Shown in pieces: positions 45,821-53,118 of a stretch of 64,000 nucleotides of DNA. The notes beneath the pieces were generated by a model that made no database searches, was not told the origin of the DNA, and worked only from the letters and a program-made list of their open reading frames with translations. Location: the NCBI RefSeq assembly GCF_009674535.1, contig NZ_WKJK01000002.1, positions 248,001 to 312,000 of the forward strand, written 5' to 3'. Position 1 is the stretch's first letter, and every line of letters begins with the position of its first letter. Made by a program: the position numbers and the translations under genes. This DNA comes from Duganella guangzhouensis. GTDB lineage: Bacteria; Pseudomonadota; Gammaproteobacteria; Burkholderiales; Burkholderiaceae_D.

Positions 45821-46708
45821 ATGAGCCACCCTCTCGAAAGTGTGATCCGCGCGGCCGGCACCGCCATCGATCCGCCGGCGGCGCGCGCCCTTTATGCGCC
45901 GCTGTGGGAAAACTCGCCAACTGGCGGCAGCGTCGAACGCAACCTGTCCTATGGCGAGCATGCGCGCCATGTGCTGGACGTGTATCGTCCGCTGGGCGAG
46001 GCGCCGGAAGGCGGCCACCCAGTGCTGATCTTCCTGCACGGCGGTGGTTTTATCCGTGGCGACAAGGCCGATCGTGAAAACTTCGGCCGCTACTTCTCGC
46101 GCCACGGCGTGCTGACCATCGTGCCGAACTACCGTCTCGGCCCTGAGAGCCACTGGCCGGCCGGCGCCGAAGACGCCGCCGCCGTGTTTGCGTGGGCACG
46201 CGAGCATGTGGCGCGACGCGGCGGCAACCCGCAGCGCATCATTCTCGCCGGCGAATCGGCCGGTGCCGCGCACGTGGCGGCGGCCTCGCTGATCCAGCGC
46301 TTCCACCCTGCCGGCGGCTTCAATCCGGCTGGCGTGGCGCTGATCTCCGGCGTCTACAACGCCGGGCTGGAACTGCGCGCGCGCCGCCAGTTCGGCGTCG
46401 CCACGCCGGACCCGCGCAATGAAGCCTACTTCGGCGCCGATCTGGCCCTGCATGCAGGGATGTCAACGGTGGACCTGGTCGACGCGGCGCCGATGCGCTT
46501 ATTAATCAGCTATGCCGAACTGGACCCGCCGCAGATGCAGGTGCAGGCCGGCGAACTGTTCGCGCGGCTGGTGACGCAGCACGGCTACGATCCCGAGATC
46601 AACGTGGTACCCGGCCACAACCACCTGTCACAAGTCTACGCGGTGAATACCGGAGACGAAAGCCTGTCCGCCACATTGCTCAAATTCGTGCGCGATCAGA
46701 ATTCGTGA
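45821..46708 (+). CDS. Alpha/beta hydrolase (HSL/carboxylesterase type)
   Basis: The 295-residue cytoplasmic esterase has the oxyanion motif FLHGGGFIRGD (about 71), the nucleophile elbow GESAGAAH (about 146) and a late His in VPGHNHLSQV (about 270), with an Asp-containing region between. It resembles kynurenine formamidase/carboxylesterase-like hydrolases. It is 14 bases after amidohydrolase A and its stop overlaps the GATA-N5-TATC element of the next gene. A likely role is removing an acyl or ester group from the imported phenolic compound. Confidence 0.85.
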   Translation: MSHPLESVIRAAGTAIDPPAARALYAPLWENSPTGGSVERNLSYGEHARHVLDVYRPLGEAPEGGHPVLIFLHGGGFIRGDKADRENFGRYFSRHGVLTIVPNYRLGPESHWPAGAEDAAAVFAWAREHVARRGGNPQRIILAGESAGAAHVAAASLIQRFHPAGGFNPAGVALISGVYNAGLELRARRQFGVATPDPRNEAYFGADLALHAGMSTVDLVDAAPMRLLISYAELDPPQMQVQAGELFARLVTQHGYDPEINVVPGHNHLSQVYAVNTGDESLSATLLKFVRDQNS

Positions 46709-46719
46709 TACGTGCTATC
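46707..46719 (+). promoter_or_regulatory. GATA-N5-TATC element before the Tat-exported GH1 gene
   Basis: GATACGTGCTATC lies 79 bases before ATG 46799 and begins in the stop codon of the esterase gene. A TATGGT hexamer starts 37 bases after the element, nearly the same offset as the -10-like boxes behind the elements at 44477 and 49181. Confidence 0.6.
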
Positions 46720-46798
46720 TGCACGTAGTACTTTACGGCTGATGTAACACACTGTTATGGTGTAGCCCATAAAAAATGCAGTACAAACGGAGACAAAA

Positions 46799-48166
46799 AT
46801 GCATGATTCCTCTATCGGGCAGGCGCCAGGCGCCGCCTCGGGCGAGCGCGTGTCGCGCCGCCGCACCCTGAAAACCATCGCCGCGCTGGCCGGCGGCACG
46901 CTGCTGCCATCGCTGTCCTTCGCCGCCGACAAAGGCTACCGCTTCCCGCAGGGCTTCCTGTGGGGCGCCGCCACCGCCGGCCACCAGGTCGAAGGCGACA
47001 ACTTCGCCAGCGACGCCTGGCTGCTGGAGAACGTCAAGCCAACCATCTTCGCCGAGCCTTCGGGCGCAGGCGTCGATCACTACCGCCTGTACGCGGAAGA
47101 TATCGCCATGCTGGCGTCGCTGGGCCTGAACAGCTTCCGCTTCTCGATCGAGTGGGCGCGCATTGAGCCGGAAGAAGGCATGTTCTCGGTGGCCGGTATC
47201 GAGCACTATCGCGATGTGCTGAAGGCGTGCCAGAAGTACAAGGTTAAAGCGGTGGTGTCGTTCAACCACTTCATCACGCCGCGCTGGTTCGCCGGCCGTG
47301 GTGGCTGGGAAGTGGAAGGCGCGGCCCAGCTGTTCGCGCGTTACTGCACCAAGGTGGCCCAGGAACTGGGTTCGCTGATGACGGTGGCCACCACCTTCAA
47401 CGAGCCAAACCTGCCACGCCTGCTGTTCGGTATTCCAGGTCCACTGTCCGGCATGACCGGCATCCCGCCGGAAAAGGCCATGCTGGCCGCCGCCGGCGAA
47501 CGTGCCGGCACCGGCAAGTTCTCGTCGTGGATCTTCGGTGACTTCAACAAGATCGAAGCCGGCCTGCTGGAAGGCCACCGCCTCGGCTACCAGGCCATCA
47601 AGGCGGCCTGTCCCAAACTGCCGGTCGGCCTGTCGCTGGCCATCGCCGACGACCAGGCGGTGGGCGATCCCGCCATGCGCGACCGCAAGCGCGCCATCGC
47701 GTATGAGCCGTGGTTTAAGGCGCTGTCCGAGAATGGTGATTTCGTCGGTGTGCAGACTTACACCCGCGCACTGGTATCGCCGGAAGGTGAGCAACCGCCA
47801 CCAGCCGGCGCGCGCCTGACCACCAACGGCATGGAGTTCTGGCCGGAAGCGCTGGGCGCCACCATCCGTTATACCGCCAGCCGCACCAAGCTGCCGATCT
47901 ACGTCACCGAAAACGGCGTCTCCGTCACCGATGACAAGCAGCGCGAGGAATACATCCAGCGCGCGCTCAAGAGCGTGGCGGACTGCATGCGCGACGGCAT
48001 CGACGTGCGCGGCTACCTGCACTGGTCCCTGCTCGACAACTTCGAGTGGATCTTCGGTTACAAGCCTACCTTCGGGCTGGTGGCGGTGGATCGCACCACG
48101 ATGCGCCGCACCATCAAGCCGAGTGCGCGTCTGCTGGGCGCCATCGCCCGCAAGAACGGCATCTGA
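46799..48166 (+). CDS. GH1 family beta-glucosidase with Tat signal
   Basis: The 455-residue protein carries a twin-arginine leader (VSRRRTLKTIAALAGGTLLP, about 18-37), which is rare for GH1 enzymes, then a complete barrel: FLWGAATAGHQVEGD, acid/base Glu in TTFNEPNLPRL (about 202) and nucleophile Glu in IYVTENGVSV (about 367). It is therefore exported folded to the periplasm. It differs from the cytoplasmic GH1 at 23171. Placed among aromatic-degradation genes, it probably deglycosylates a phenolic glucoside. CGGAG precedes ATG 46799. Confidence 0.9.
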   Translation: MHDSSIGQAPGAASGERVSRRRTLKTIAALAGGTLLPSLSFAADKGYRFPQGFLWGAATAGHQVEGDNFASDAWLLENVKPTIFAEPSGAGVDHYRLYAEDIAMLASLGLNSFRFSIEWARIEPEEGMFSVAGIEHYRDVLKACQKYKVKAVVSFNHFITPRWFAGRGGWEVEGAAQLFARYCTKVAQELGSLMTVATTFNEPNLPRLLFGIPGPLSGMTGIPPEKAMLAAAGERAGTGKFSSWIFGDFNKIEAGLLEGHRLGYQAIKAACPKLPVGLSLAIADDQAVGDPAMRDRKRAIAYEPWFKALSENGDFVGVQTYTRALVSPEGEQPPPAGARLTTNGMEFWPEALGATIRYTASRTKLPIYVTENGVSVTDDKQREEYIQRALKSVADCMRDGIDVRGYLHWSLLDNFEWIFGYKPTFGLVAVDRTTMRRTIKPSARLLGAIARKNGI

Positions 48167-48243
48167 TGCGGCCGGAATTGCCTGCTTGCGCGCCGGCGCG
48201 GGCATCGCTTACCATGTATCCGTCGCTTCATGGAGGGTAAGGC

Positions 48244-49182
48244 ATGCGATTCAACCGCCTCGATCTGAACCTGCTGCTGGCGCTCGACGCCCTGCTCAAG
48301 GAACAGAACATCACCCGAGCCGCTGCGCGCGTCAACGTCAGCCAGTCCGCGATGAGCGGGATGCTGGCGCGCCTGCGCGAGTTCTTCGAGGACGAGCTGC
48401 TGGCCGCCGTCGGCCGCAATATGGAGCCGACGGTGCTGGGCCGCCAGCTGGAAGCGCCGGTGCGCGACCTGATTCTGCACATCCAGGCCACGGTCGGCAT
48501 GCGCGTCAGCTTCGACCCGGCCAAGGAAACCCGTACCGTCAAGATCATGGTGTCCGACTACGCGACCGAGGTATTCCTCAATCGCGTGGTGGCGCGCGTG
48601 CTGCGCGACGCGCCCAACATGACGCTGGACCTGGTGCCGCTGTCGGACGACGCCAGCGAGCAGCTGCGCCGCGGCGAGAACGACTTCCTCATCATCCCGC
48701 GCCACTTCCTGGCCGAGGAACACCCGCAACGGCTGCTGTTCGAGGACAGCTACTGCGCCGTCATCTGGGAGGGCAACACCCAGGTCGGCGACACGCTGGA
48801 CGCCGAGACCTATGCCCGCCTGCCGCATGTGGCGCCGTTGTTGGGCCGTCCACGCTCGCCCACCTTTGAAGAGCTGATGCTGCAGAGCCAGGGCGTACAG
48901 CGGCGCGTCAAGGTCACCACCTCCGACTTCGTCAGCATGGCCTCGGTGCTGATCGGCACCGACCTGGTGGCCACCATGCACACCCGGCTGGCGCAAGCCT
49001 GCGCGCGCCGCCTGCCGGTGCGCCTGATGCCCCTGCCCCACACCCTGCCGCTGATGGCCGAATGCGTGCAATGGCACCGCTTCCAGGAAAACGACCCATG
49101 CCACATCTGGCTGCGCGGCGTGATGCTGGAAGTGGCCAAATCGCTGCCGCCGCACGAGGAGCTCAGCCTCCGGGCGCGGTGA
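48244..49182 (+). CDS. LysR family regulator, candidate controller of the local regulon
   Basis: The 312-residue NodD/NahR-like LysR protein has RFNRLDLNLLLALDALLKEQ then NITRAAARVNVSQSAMSGML (helix-turn-helix, about 20-45) and a C-terminal aromatic-effector domain. GGAGGG precedes ATG 48244. Its stop codon overlaps the GATAGCAGGTATC element of the next gene. Because three promoters around it share that element, it is the natural candidate regulator. The effector is unknown, probably a phenolic intermediate. Confidence 0.9.
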   Translation: MRFNRLDLNLLLALDALLKEQNITRAAARVNVSQSAMSGMLARLREFFEDELLAAVGRNMEPTVLGRQLEAPVRDLILHIQATVGMRVSFDPAKETRTVKIMVSDYATEVFLNRVVARVLRDAPNMTLDLVPLSDDASEQLRRGENDFLIIPRHFLAEEHPQRLLFEDSYCAVIWEGNTQVGDTLDAETYARLPHVAPLLGRPRSPTFEELMLQSQGVQRRVKVTTSDFVSMASVLIGTDLVATMHTRLAQACARRLPVRLMPLPHTLPLMAECVQWHRFQENDPCHIWLRGVMLEVAKSLPPHEELSLRAR

Positions 49183-49193
49183 TAGCAGGTATC
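49181..49193 (+). promoter_or_regulatory. GATAGCAGGTATC element before amidohydrolase paralogue B
   Basis: An exact copy of the 13-mer at 44477-44489, here 74 bases before ATG 49268. A TATGCT hexamer begins 36 bases after it, matching the offset of TAGACT in the first promoter. Flanks GGT/GCC extend the dyad with one mismatch. Confidence 0.65.
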
Positions 49194-49267
49194 GCCAAAA
49201 TCAGCTTCGCCATGGCGGGCTGCGGGGCTATGCTGTTGAGATGGGGCTATCAATCGGAAGGAATGCC

Positions 49268-50509
49268 ATGCCCGGCATCGTTTTTCATAACGTGAGTATT
49301 TTTGACGGCAGCGGATCGCTGCCGGGCATCAGCGCGGTGCGCGTTGAAGGCAACAGCATCGTCGAACTGAGTGCGGATCCGTCAGCGCTGGGCGGCGTGG
49401 CGGACCGCCACATCGACGGCGGCGGCCGCACGCTGATGCCGGGACTGGTGGAGGCACACGCCCACCTGACCTGGCCAAGCTCGGTGGAGCGCTATGTCCC
49501 CACCCTTAAGCTGCCGCTGGAAGACATGATACTGAGCACCGCGCGCAACGCGCGCATCCTGCTCGATCACGGCTACACCAGCGCCTATTCGGCCGGCGCG
49601 CTCAGTAAAACCATCGAAGTCACGCTGAACAGCTTTATCCAGAGCGGCGGCATGCCCGGTCCGCGCCTGATCCCCTCCTCCATCGAACGCGAACCGCCGA
49701 CCAGCAGCAACCTGGGTATCTTCGACGGCGGCGTGGTCGACCCGCATGGCACCGGACCGGAAGCGGTGCGCGCCTTCGTGCGCGAATGTGCGACCTTGGG
49801 CGCCAAGTCGGTCAAATTCATTTTGTCGGGCGAGGACGCGCTCAAGCCGGGCAGCTCGCAGGATTTGCTGTACACCCAGGAAGAAGCCACCGCGGCCGGC
49901 GATCAGGCGCGCATCTCCGGCGTCTGGCTGGCGGCGCACGCCCAGGCTGCGGCGGCGGTGAAGATGGCGCTGCGGGCCCGTTTCCGCGTGCTGTATCACT
50001 GCACCTGGGCCGACGTCGAAGCGCTGGACATGATGGAAGACCGGCGCGATGAGATCTTCGTCGCCCCGGTGGTCGGCATCGTCCAGGCCACGCTGGATGC
50101 CGAGCAGCCGCACAATATCGACATGAGCGACATGAAGCAGAGCGCGGCGCAAGTGCTGGCACGCCAGCGCGAGCTGATACCGGAACTGCGCCGGCGCGGT
50201 GTGCGCCTGCTGCCGGGCGGTGACTACGGCTTCCCCTTCAACCCGACCGGGCGCAATGCGCGCGATCTGGAACTGTTTGTGCGCCACTTCGACTACACGC
50301 CGCGCGAAGCGCTGGAAGCGGCCACGCGGCTGGGCGGTGAACTGATGGGCATGGAGCATCTGCTGGGCCGCATCAAGCCTGGCTACCTGGCCGACCTGCT
50401 GCTGGTGGATGGCGATCCGCTGCAGGACATCACCATCCTGCAGGATCGCAAGCGCCTGCACGCCATCATGAAAGATGGCCGCTTCCACAAAGAGCCGGTC
50501 GCCCTGTAA
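49268..50509 (+). CDS. Metal-dependent amidohydrolase, paralogue B
   Basis: The 413-residue protein matches the gene at 44565 along its whole length, with all metal ligands conserved (EAHAHLTW, GAKSVKFILSG, WLAAHAQA, LYHCTWAD, LPGGDYGFPF). Differences concentrate in the N-terminal 40 residues and in the loop after IERXPP (about 145-155), which may tune the substrate. ATG 49268 is chosen for GAAGGA five bases upstream and for matching the paralogue start. The gene has its own GATA-N5-TATC promoter and is convergent with the cytochrome gene, 9 bases apart. Confidence 0.85.
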   Translation: MPGIVFHNVSIFDGSGSLPGISAVRVEGNSIVELSADPSALGGVADRHIDGGGRTLMPGLVEAHAHLTWPSSVERYVPTLKLPLEDMILSTARNARILLDHGYTSAYSAGALSKTIEVTLNSFIQSGGMPGPRLIPSSIEREPPTSSNLGIFDGGVVDPHGTGPEAVRAFVRECATLGAKSVKFILSGEDALKPGSSQDLLYTQEEATAAGDQARISGVWLAAHAQAAAAVKMALRARFRVLYHCTWADVEALDMMEDRRDEIFVAPVVGIVQATLDAEQPHNIDMSDMKQSAAQVLARQRELIPELRRRGVRLLPGGDYGFPFNPTGRNARDLELFVRHFDYTPREALEAATRLGGELMGMEHLLGRIKPGYLADLLLVDGDPLQDITILQDRKRLHAIMKDGRFHKEPVAL

Positions 50510-50518
50510 CGGCTACGG

Positions 50519-50968
50519 CTACGGCCACGGATACGGCGCCACCGGCTGCCCGGCCGCCTGATAACGGGCCGCCAGCCGCTGACGCAATCCAACCAGATCG
50601 GCAACCGGTTCGGCCTGTCGCTGCCGCACTTCTTCCTCGGTAAATGCGGGCAGACTCGCCGGCTCGGTGCCCCAGCGCTGGGCCAGCAGGTTCAACACCG
50701 TGGCGATCTCCCCCGGCTTCAAGCCCGAACTGGCAACGCCCGGCACATGCAACAGATAACGCCGCCCCTCGGGATCACGATAAAACGCATCGAGAAAACC
50801 CGGGAACGGCGGAATGCCACTTTGCGGCGCCCCGCTGCCATCCGCGCCATGACACCCCGAACAGCGCAGCAGGTAATTCGCCGCCGGCCCGGCCGCCACC
50901 GCATCGACTCCGACGCCAGCCACGAGGGCCAGCGCCAGCAGCCAGCGCGCGGTCGCCTGCACGCTCAT
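50519..50968 (-). CDS. Small c-type cytochrome of the amine dehydrogenase operon (distal)
   Basis: The 149-residue protein has a signal peptide (MSVQATARWLLALALVAGVG, cleavage near DAVAAG) and one heme c site, CSGCH (about 36-40), followed by a Pro-rich region and a Met that can act as axial ligand. It lacks the second heme of MauG-type enzymes. ATG 50968 overlaps the stop of the preceding cytochrome (ATGA). It probably accepts electrons in the periplasm or passes them to the respiratory chain. The C-terminal 70 residues are a helical extension without a known motif. Confidence 0.82.
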   Translation of the reverse strand: MSVQATARWLLALALVAGVGVDAVAAGPAANYLLRCSGCHGADGSGAPQSGIPPFPGFLDAFYRDPEGRRYLLHVPGVASSGLKPGEIATVLNLLAQRWGTEPASLPAFTEEEVRQRQAEPVADLVGLRQRLAARYQAAGQPVAPYPWP

Positions 50969-51420
50969 GGCTTCTTCCCGTTGCGCCACTGGCGCAATTC
51001 GCTGCGCGGCAGCGGCTGCGCGCGCGCATCCTCGATCTCCGCCTGGCTGGGATAAAGCTTGCCGCCATTGAGCGTACCCAGTACATAGCCGGAAATCAGC
51101 GCCAGGTCGGCCGCCGAAATCTGGCTCTGCGGCGGCATCACCAGCGCGCTGTAGGTGACGCCGGCGGAGGTGATGGTGCCGCTTAGCCCACCGGTCATCA
51201 CCTGCGCCAGATAACGCGGCGCCTGTGGCCCGAGCGTCGACCACAGCTCCGGATTGGCCAGCGGTGGCGCCAGCCCTGGAATGCCGGTGCCATCGGCACC
51301 ATGACAGGCGGCGCAGGTTTGCTGGAACAGCGCCGCTCCATCCGGCGCCGCGCTGGCCGGCAGCGGCCCGGCGCAGCAGCCCAGCAGCGCCAGCGTGTAA
51401 ATCAGGCTGCGCTTATTCAT
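50965..51420 (-). CDS. Small c-type cytochrome of the amine dehydrogenase operon (proximal)
   Basis: The 151-residue periplasmic cytochrome has a signal peptide (MNKRSLIYTLALLGCCAGPL) and one heme c site, CAACH (about 36-40), with a later MPPQSQIS segment offering the Met ligand. Its start overlaps the mauA 3' end by 8 bases and its stop overlaps the next cytochrome by 4, so mauA and both cytochromes are translated as a block. The expected role is electron acceptor of the tryptophan tryptophylquinone enzyme, in place of amicyanin or azurin, which are not seen here. Confidence 0.85.
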   Translation of the reverse strand: MNKRSLIYTLALLGCCAGPLPASAAPDGAALFQQTCAACHGADGTGIPGLAPPLANPELWSTLGPQAPRYLAQVMTGGLSGTITSAGVTYSALVMPPQSQISAADLALISGYVLGTLNGGKLYPSQAEIEDARAQPLPRSELRQWRNGKKP

Positions 51421-51955
51421 CGGCCAACCCCACTGCCACAGTCACCGTGCAATGGTAGCCCTTGTTGGTATTGGCCACGCACCAGTTGATGTCGTTGTGC
51501 AGGCCCATACGATAGCCAGGACGCTCGCGCTCACTGTTCAGGCAAGACAGCGCGTTCGGCAGCATCGCCTTGCCGCAGCAGTCGTTATACGAGATCAGAT
51601 AGTTCTTGCCATCCTCGGGATTGCGGCAGGTGCCGACCCAAGCCACCTTGGACGCTTCCGATCCCGGTGGACAGGATGTCATGGTGCCGCCGGAAGTGCT
51701 GCACAGCGCACCATCCAAAGCGCAGTAGCGCCAGTAAGTGCACTGGGTGGGGACGATGCCGGTGGCCGGTTCGGCCGCCTGCGCCAGGCCGGTGCCGCGA
51801 TAGAACGGCAACGCCGGCAAGAAAGCGCTGCCCGCCAGCAGCGCGCCGGTTTTGGCCAGCATGTGGCGACGCCCCATCTGGCGCGCGGCTTTGCGCGCCG
51901 ATTGCTCGGTAACGCGGTCCAGCGATTTCAACATCATTTCAAACAGATGAAACAT
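51413..51955 (-). CDS. mauA: Amine dehydrogenase light chain (TTQ subunit)
   Basis: The 180-residue catalytic subunit of methylamine/aromatic amine dehydrogenase carries a Tat leader (GRRHMLAKTGALLAGSAFLP, about 28-47). The two Trp that form tryptophan tryptophylquinone are present in KVAWVGTC and NDINWC. Only ten mature-region Cys are seen (CTYWRYC, ALC, MTSC, GTC, DCCGK, LSC, NWC, YHC), against twelve recalled for the Paracoccus enzyme: the LCSCC-type motif is LCSTS and the CxC after DCCGK is reduced to one Cys. ATG 51955 has GGAG six bases upstream. Substrate (methylamine or aromatic amine) is not decidable. Confidence 0.9.
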   Translation of the reverse strand: MFHLFEMMLKSLDRVTEQSARKAARQMGRRHMLAKTGALLAGSAFLPALPFYRGTGLAQAAEPATGIVPTQCTYWRYCALDGALCSTSGGTMTSCPPGSEASKVAWVGTCRNPEDGKNYLISYNDCCGKAMLPNALSCLNSERERPGYRMGLHNDINWCVANTNKGYHCTVTVAVGLADE

Positions 51956-51970
51956 GGAGGTCTCCAAATC

Positions 51971-52567
51971 TTAGGAATGAGCGGACTGGTATTGCGCGTA
52001 TGCCTGGATTGAGGCATGGCCGGTTTCCACCGCGTTGAACAGGCTTTCCAGCTGCTCGCGATTGTTGACCAGCCCCTTGGCGCGCACCACGCCGTCGGCA
52101 TCCAGCAGCACCGCAAACGGCAACCGTGCCACGCGGTAGGTCACGCCCAGCTGCTCCGACAGCACATACGGGAACGCCTGCAATTGCTGCTGCTCGATGA
52201 ACTGGCGGTGTGGCGCCGCGCTGCCGTCGCTGGCCAGTTGCACGCGCAGCCAGGCGCGCTCGCTGCTGTCGATGTCCTTTAACACCGGAATCAGTTGCTT
52301 GCACACCGGGCAGCTGGGCGACAGAAAGAACAGCAGCGTGCTGCCGCTGCCGGCCGCGCCGACCTGGATGCTGCCGCCGGTCAGGCTGTCCAGACGGAAG
52401 GACGGTGCCAGCTCACCGATCTTCGGCCCGCTGTCATTGACCATGGCACCGACCGGCGCGATACGTTCAAACAGCACGCCGATCTGGCGCGCCAGCGCCA
52501 CCAGCACCACCATCATCACCAGTAGTACCAGCGCAAAAAAGCCGAGAATAAAATACACGGTGGTCAT
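51971..52567 (-). CDS. mauD: Amine dehydrogenase accessory protein MauD
   Basis: The 198-residue protein has an N-terminal membrane anchor (VYFILGFFALVLLVMMVVLV, about 4-23) and a periplasmic thioredoxin-like domain with the redox pair CPVC in LSPSCPVCKQL (about 85-88). MauD is needed for correct disulfides in the light chain. It overlaps mauE by 4 bases and precedes mauA by 15 bases. Its presence fits the many disulfides of MauA even in this reduced form. Confidence 0.92.
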   Translation of the reverse strand: MTTVYFILGFFALVLLVMMVVLVALARQIGVLFERIAPVGAMVNDSGPKIGELAPSFRLDSLTGGSIQVGAAGSGSTLLFFLSPSCPVCKQLIPVLKDIDSSERAWLRVQLASDGSAAPHRQFIEQQQLQAFPYVLSEQLGVTYRVARLPFAVLLDADGVVRAKGLVNNREQLESLFNAVETGHASIQAYAQYQSAHS

Positions 52568-53118
52568 GAAGAAGTCCTTTCATTCTTGAGCGATGCGGTC
52601 GTGCCGGCGCGGTGCAGGATGCTCAGCGCGATCGACGCCAGTTGAAAAATCAGCCAGGCCATCACGCCCGCCGCGAGTGCCACCGCAGCCTGCGCCTGGT
52701 CAAGCAACTGCGTCGGCACCGCCGCGCACATGCCCGCGCCCAGCGCCAGGCACAGATTGCGCAGTGCCAGCGGCGCCGACACGGCATGAGCCGGCCCGCC
52801 GCAGCCGCAGTCGATATGCGTGCGTCCGCGCCGCACGTTCCAGCCGATGGCGACGCCATACAGCAGCAGCAACGCGGCGGCCGAATACAGGCCGACGGCC
52901 CGCAGCGGCGCCCACACCAGCAACGCCACTGTCACCGTTTCGACAAGGATCAGCAAAGCGCTGACGATGCCCACCGTGGCCGTCGGCAGAATGCGGTACG
53001 CGGCCACAAAGCCGGTGAAGCGCGCAAAGCCGGAAGCTTTGTGCAGCAAGGCGAAGGCGAACAGCATCAGCAGAAAGCTGGACACGGCCAACGCCAGCAT
53101 CGCCATCAAGGCCGGCAT
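52564..53118 (-). CDS. mauE: Amine dehydrogenase accessory membrane protein MauE
   Basis: The 184-residue DoxX-like four-helix membrane protein has hydrophobic segments at about 5-25, 48-68, 75-95 and 140-165, and a periplasmic HIDCGCGG motif (about 105-112) with a Cys pair that could pass electrons to MauD. MauE is required for stable light chain. The start is taken at ATG 53118, which overlaps the mauB stop as TGATG; a GTG one codon earlier is also possible. Operon order mauB-mauE-mauD-mauA is conserved. Confidence 0.9.
   Translation of the reverse strand: MPALMAMLALAVSSFLLMLFAFALLHKASGFARFTGFVAAYRILPTATVGIVSALLILVETVTVALLVWAPLRAVGLYSAAALLLLYGVAIGWNVRRGRTHIDCGCGGPAHAVSAPLALRNLCLALGAGMCAAVPTQLLDQAQAAVALAAGVMAWLIFQLASIALSILHRAGTTASLKNERTSS

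Noticed and set aside
50509..50535. Tandem GGCTAC-like hexamers at the cytochrome 3' end
   Set aside because: They are coding for the Pro-Tyr-Pro-Trp-Pro tail and four imperfect units are too few to call a repeat element.
50519..51420. The two cytochrome genes as one split MauG
   Set aside because: Each has its own signal peptide and a single CxxCH, and they overlap by ATGA in normal operon fashion; they do not align as halves of a di-heme peroxidase by the motifs visible.
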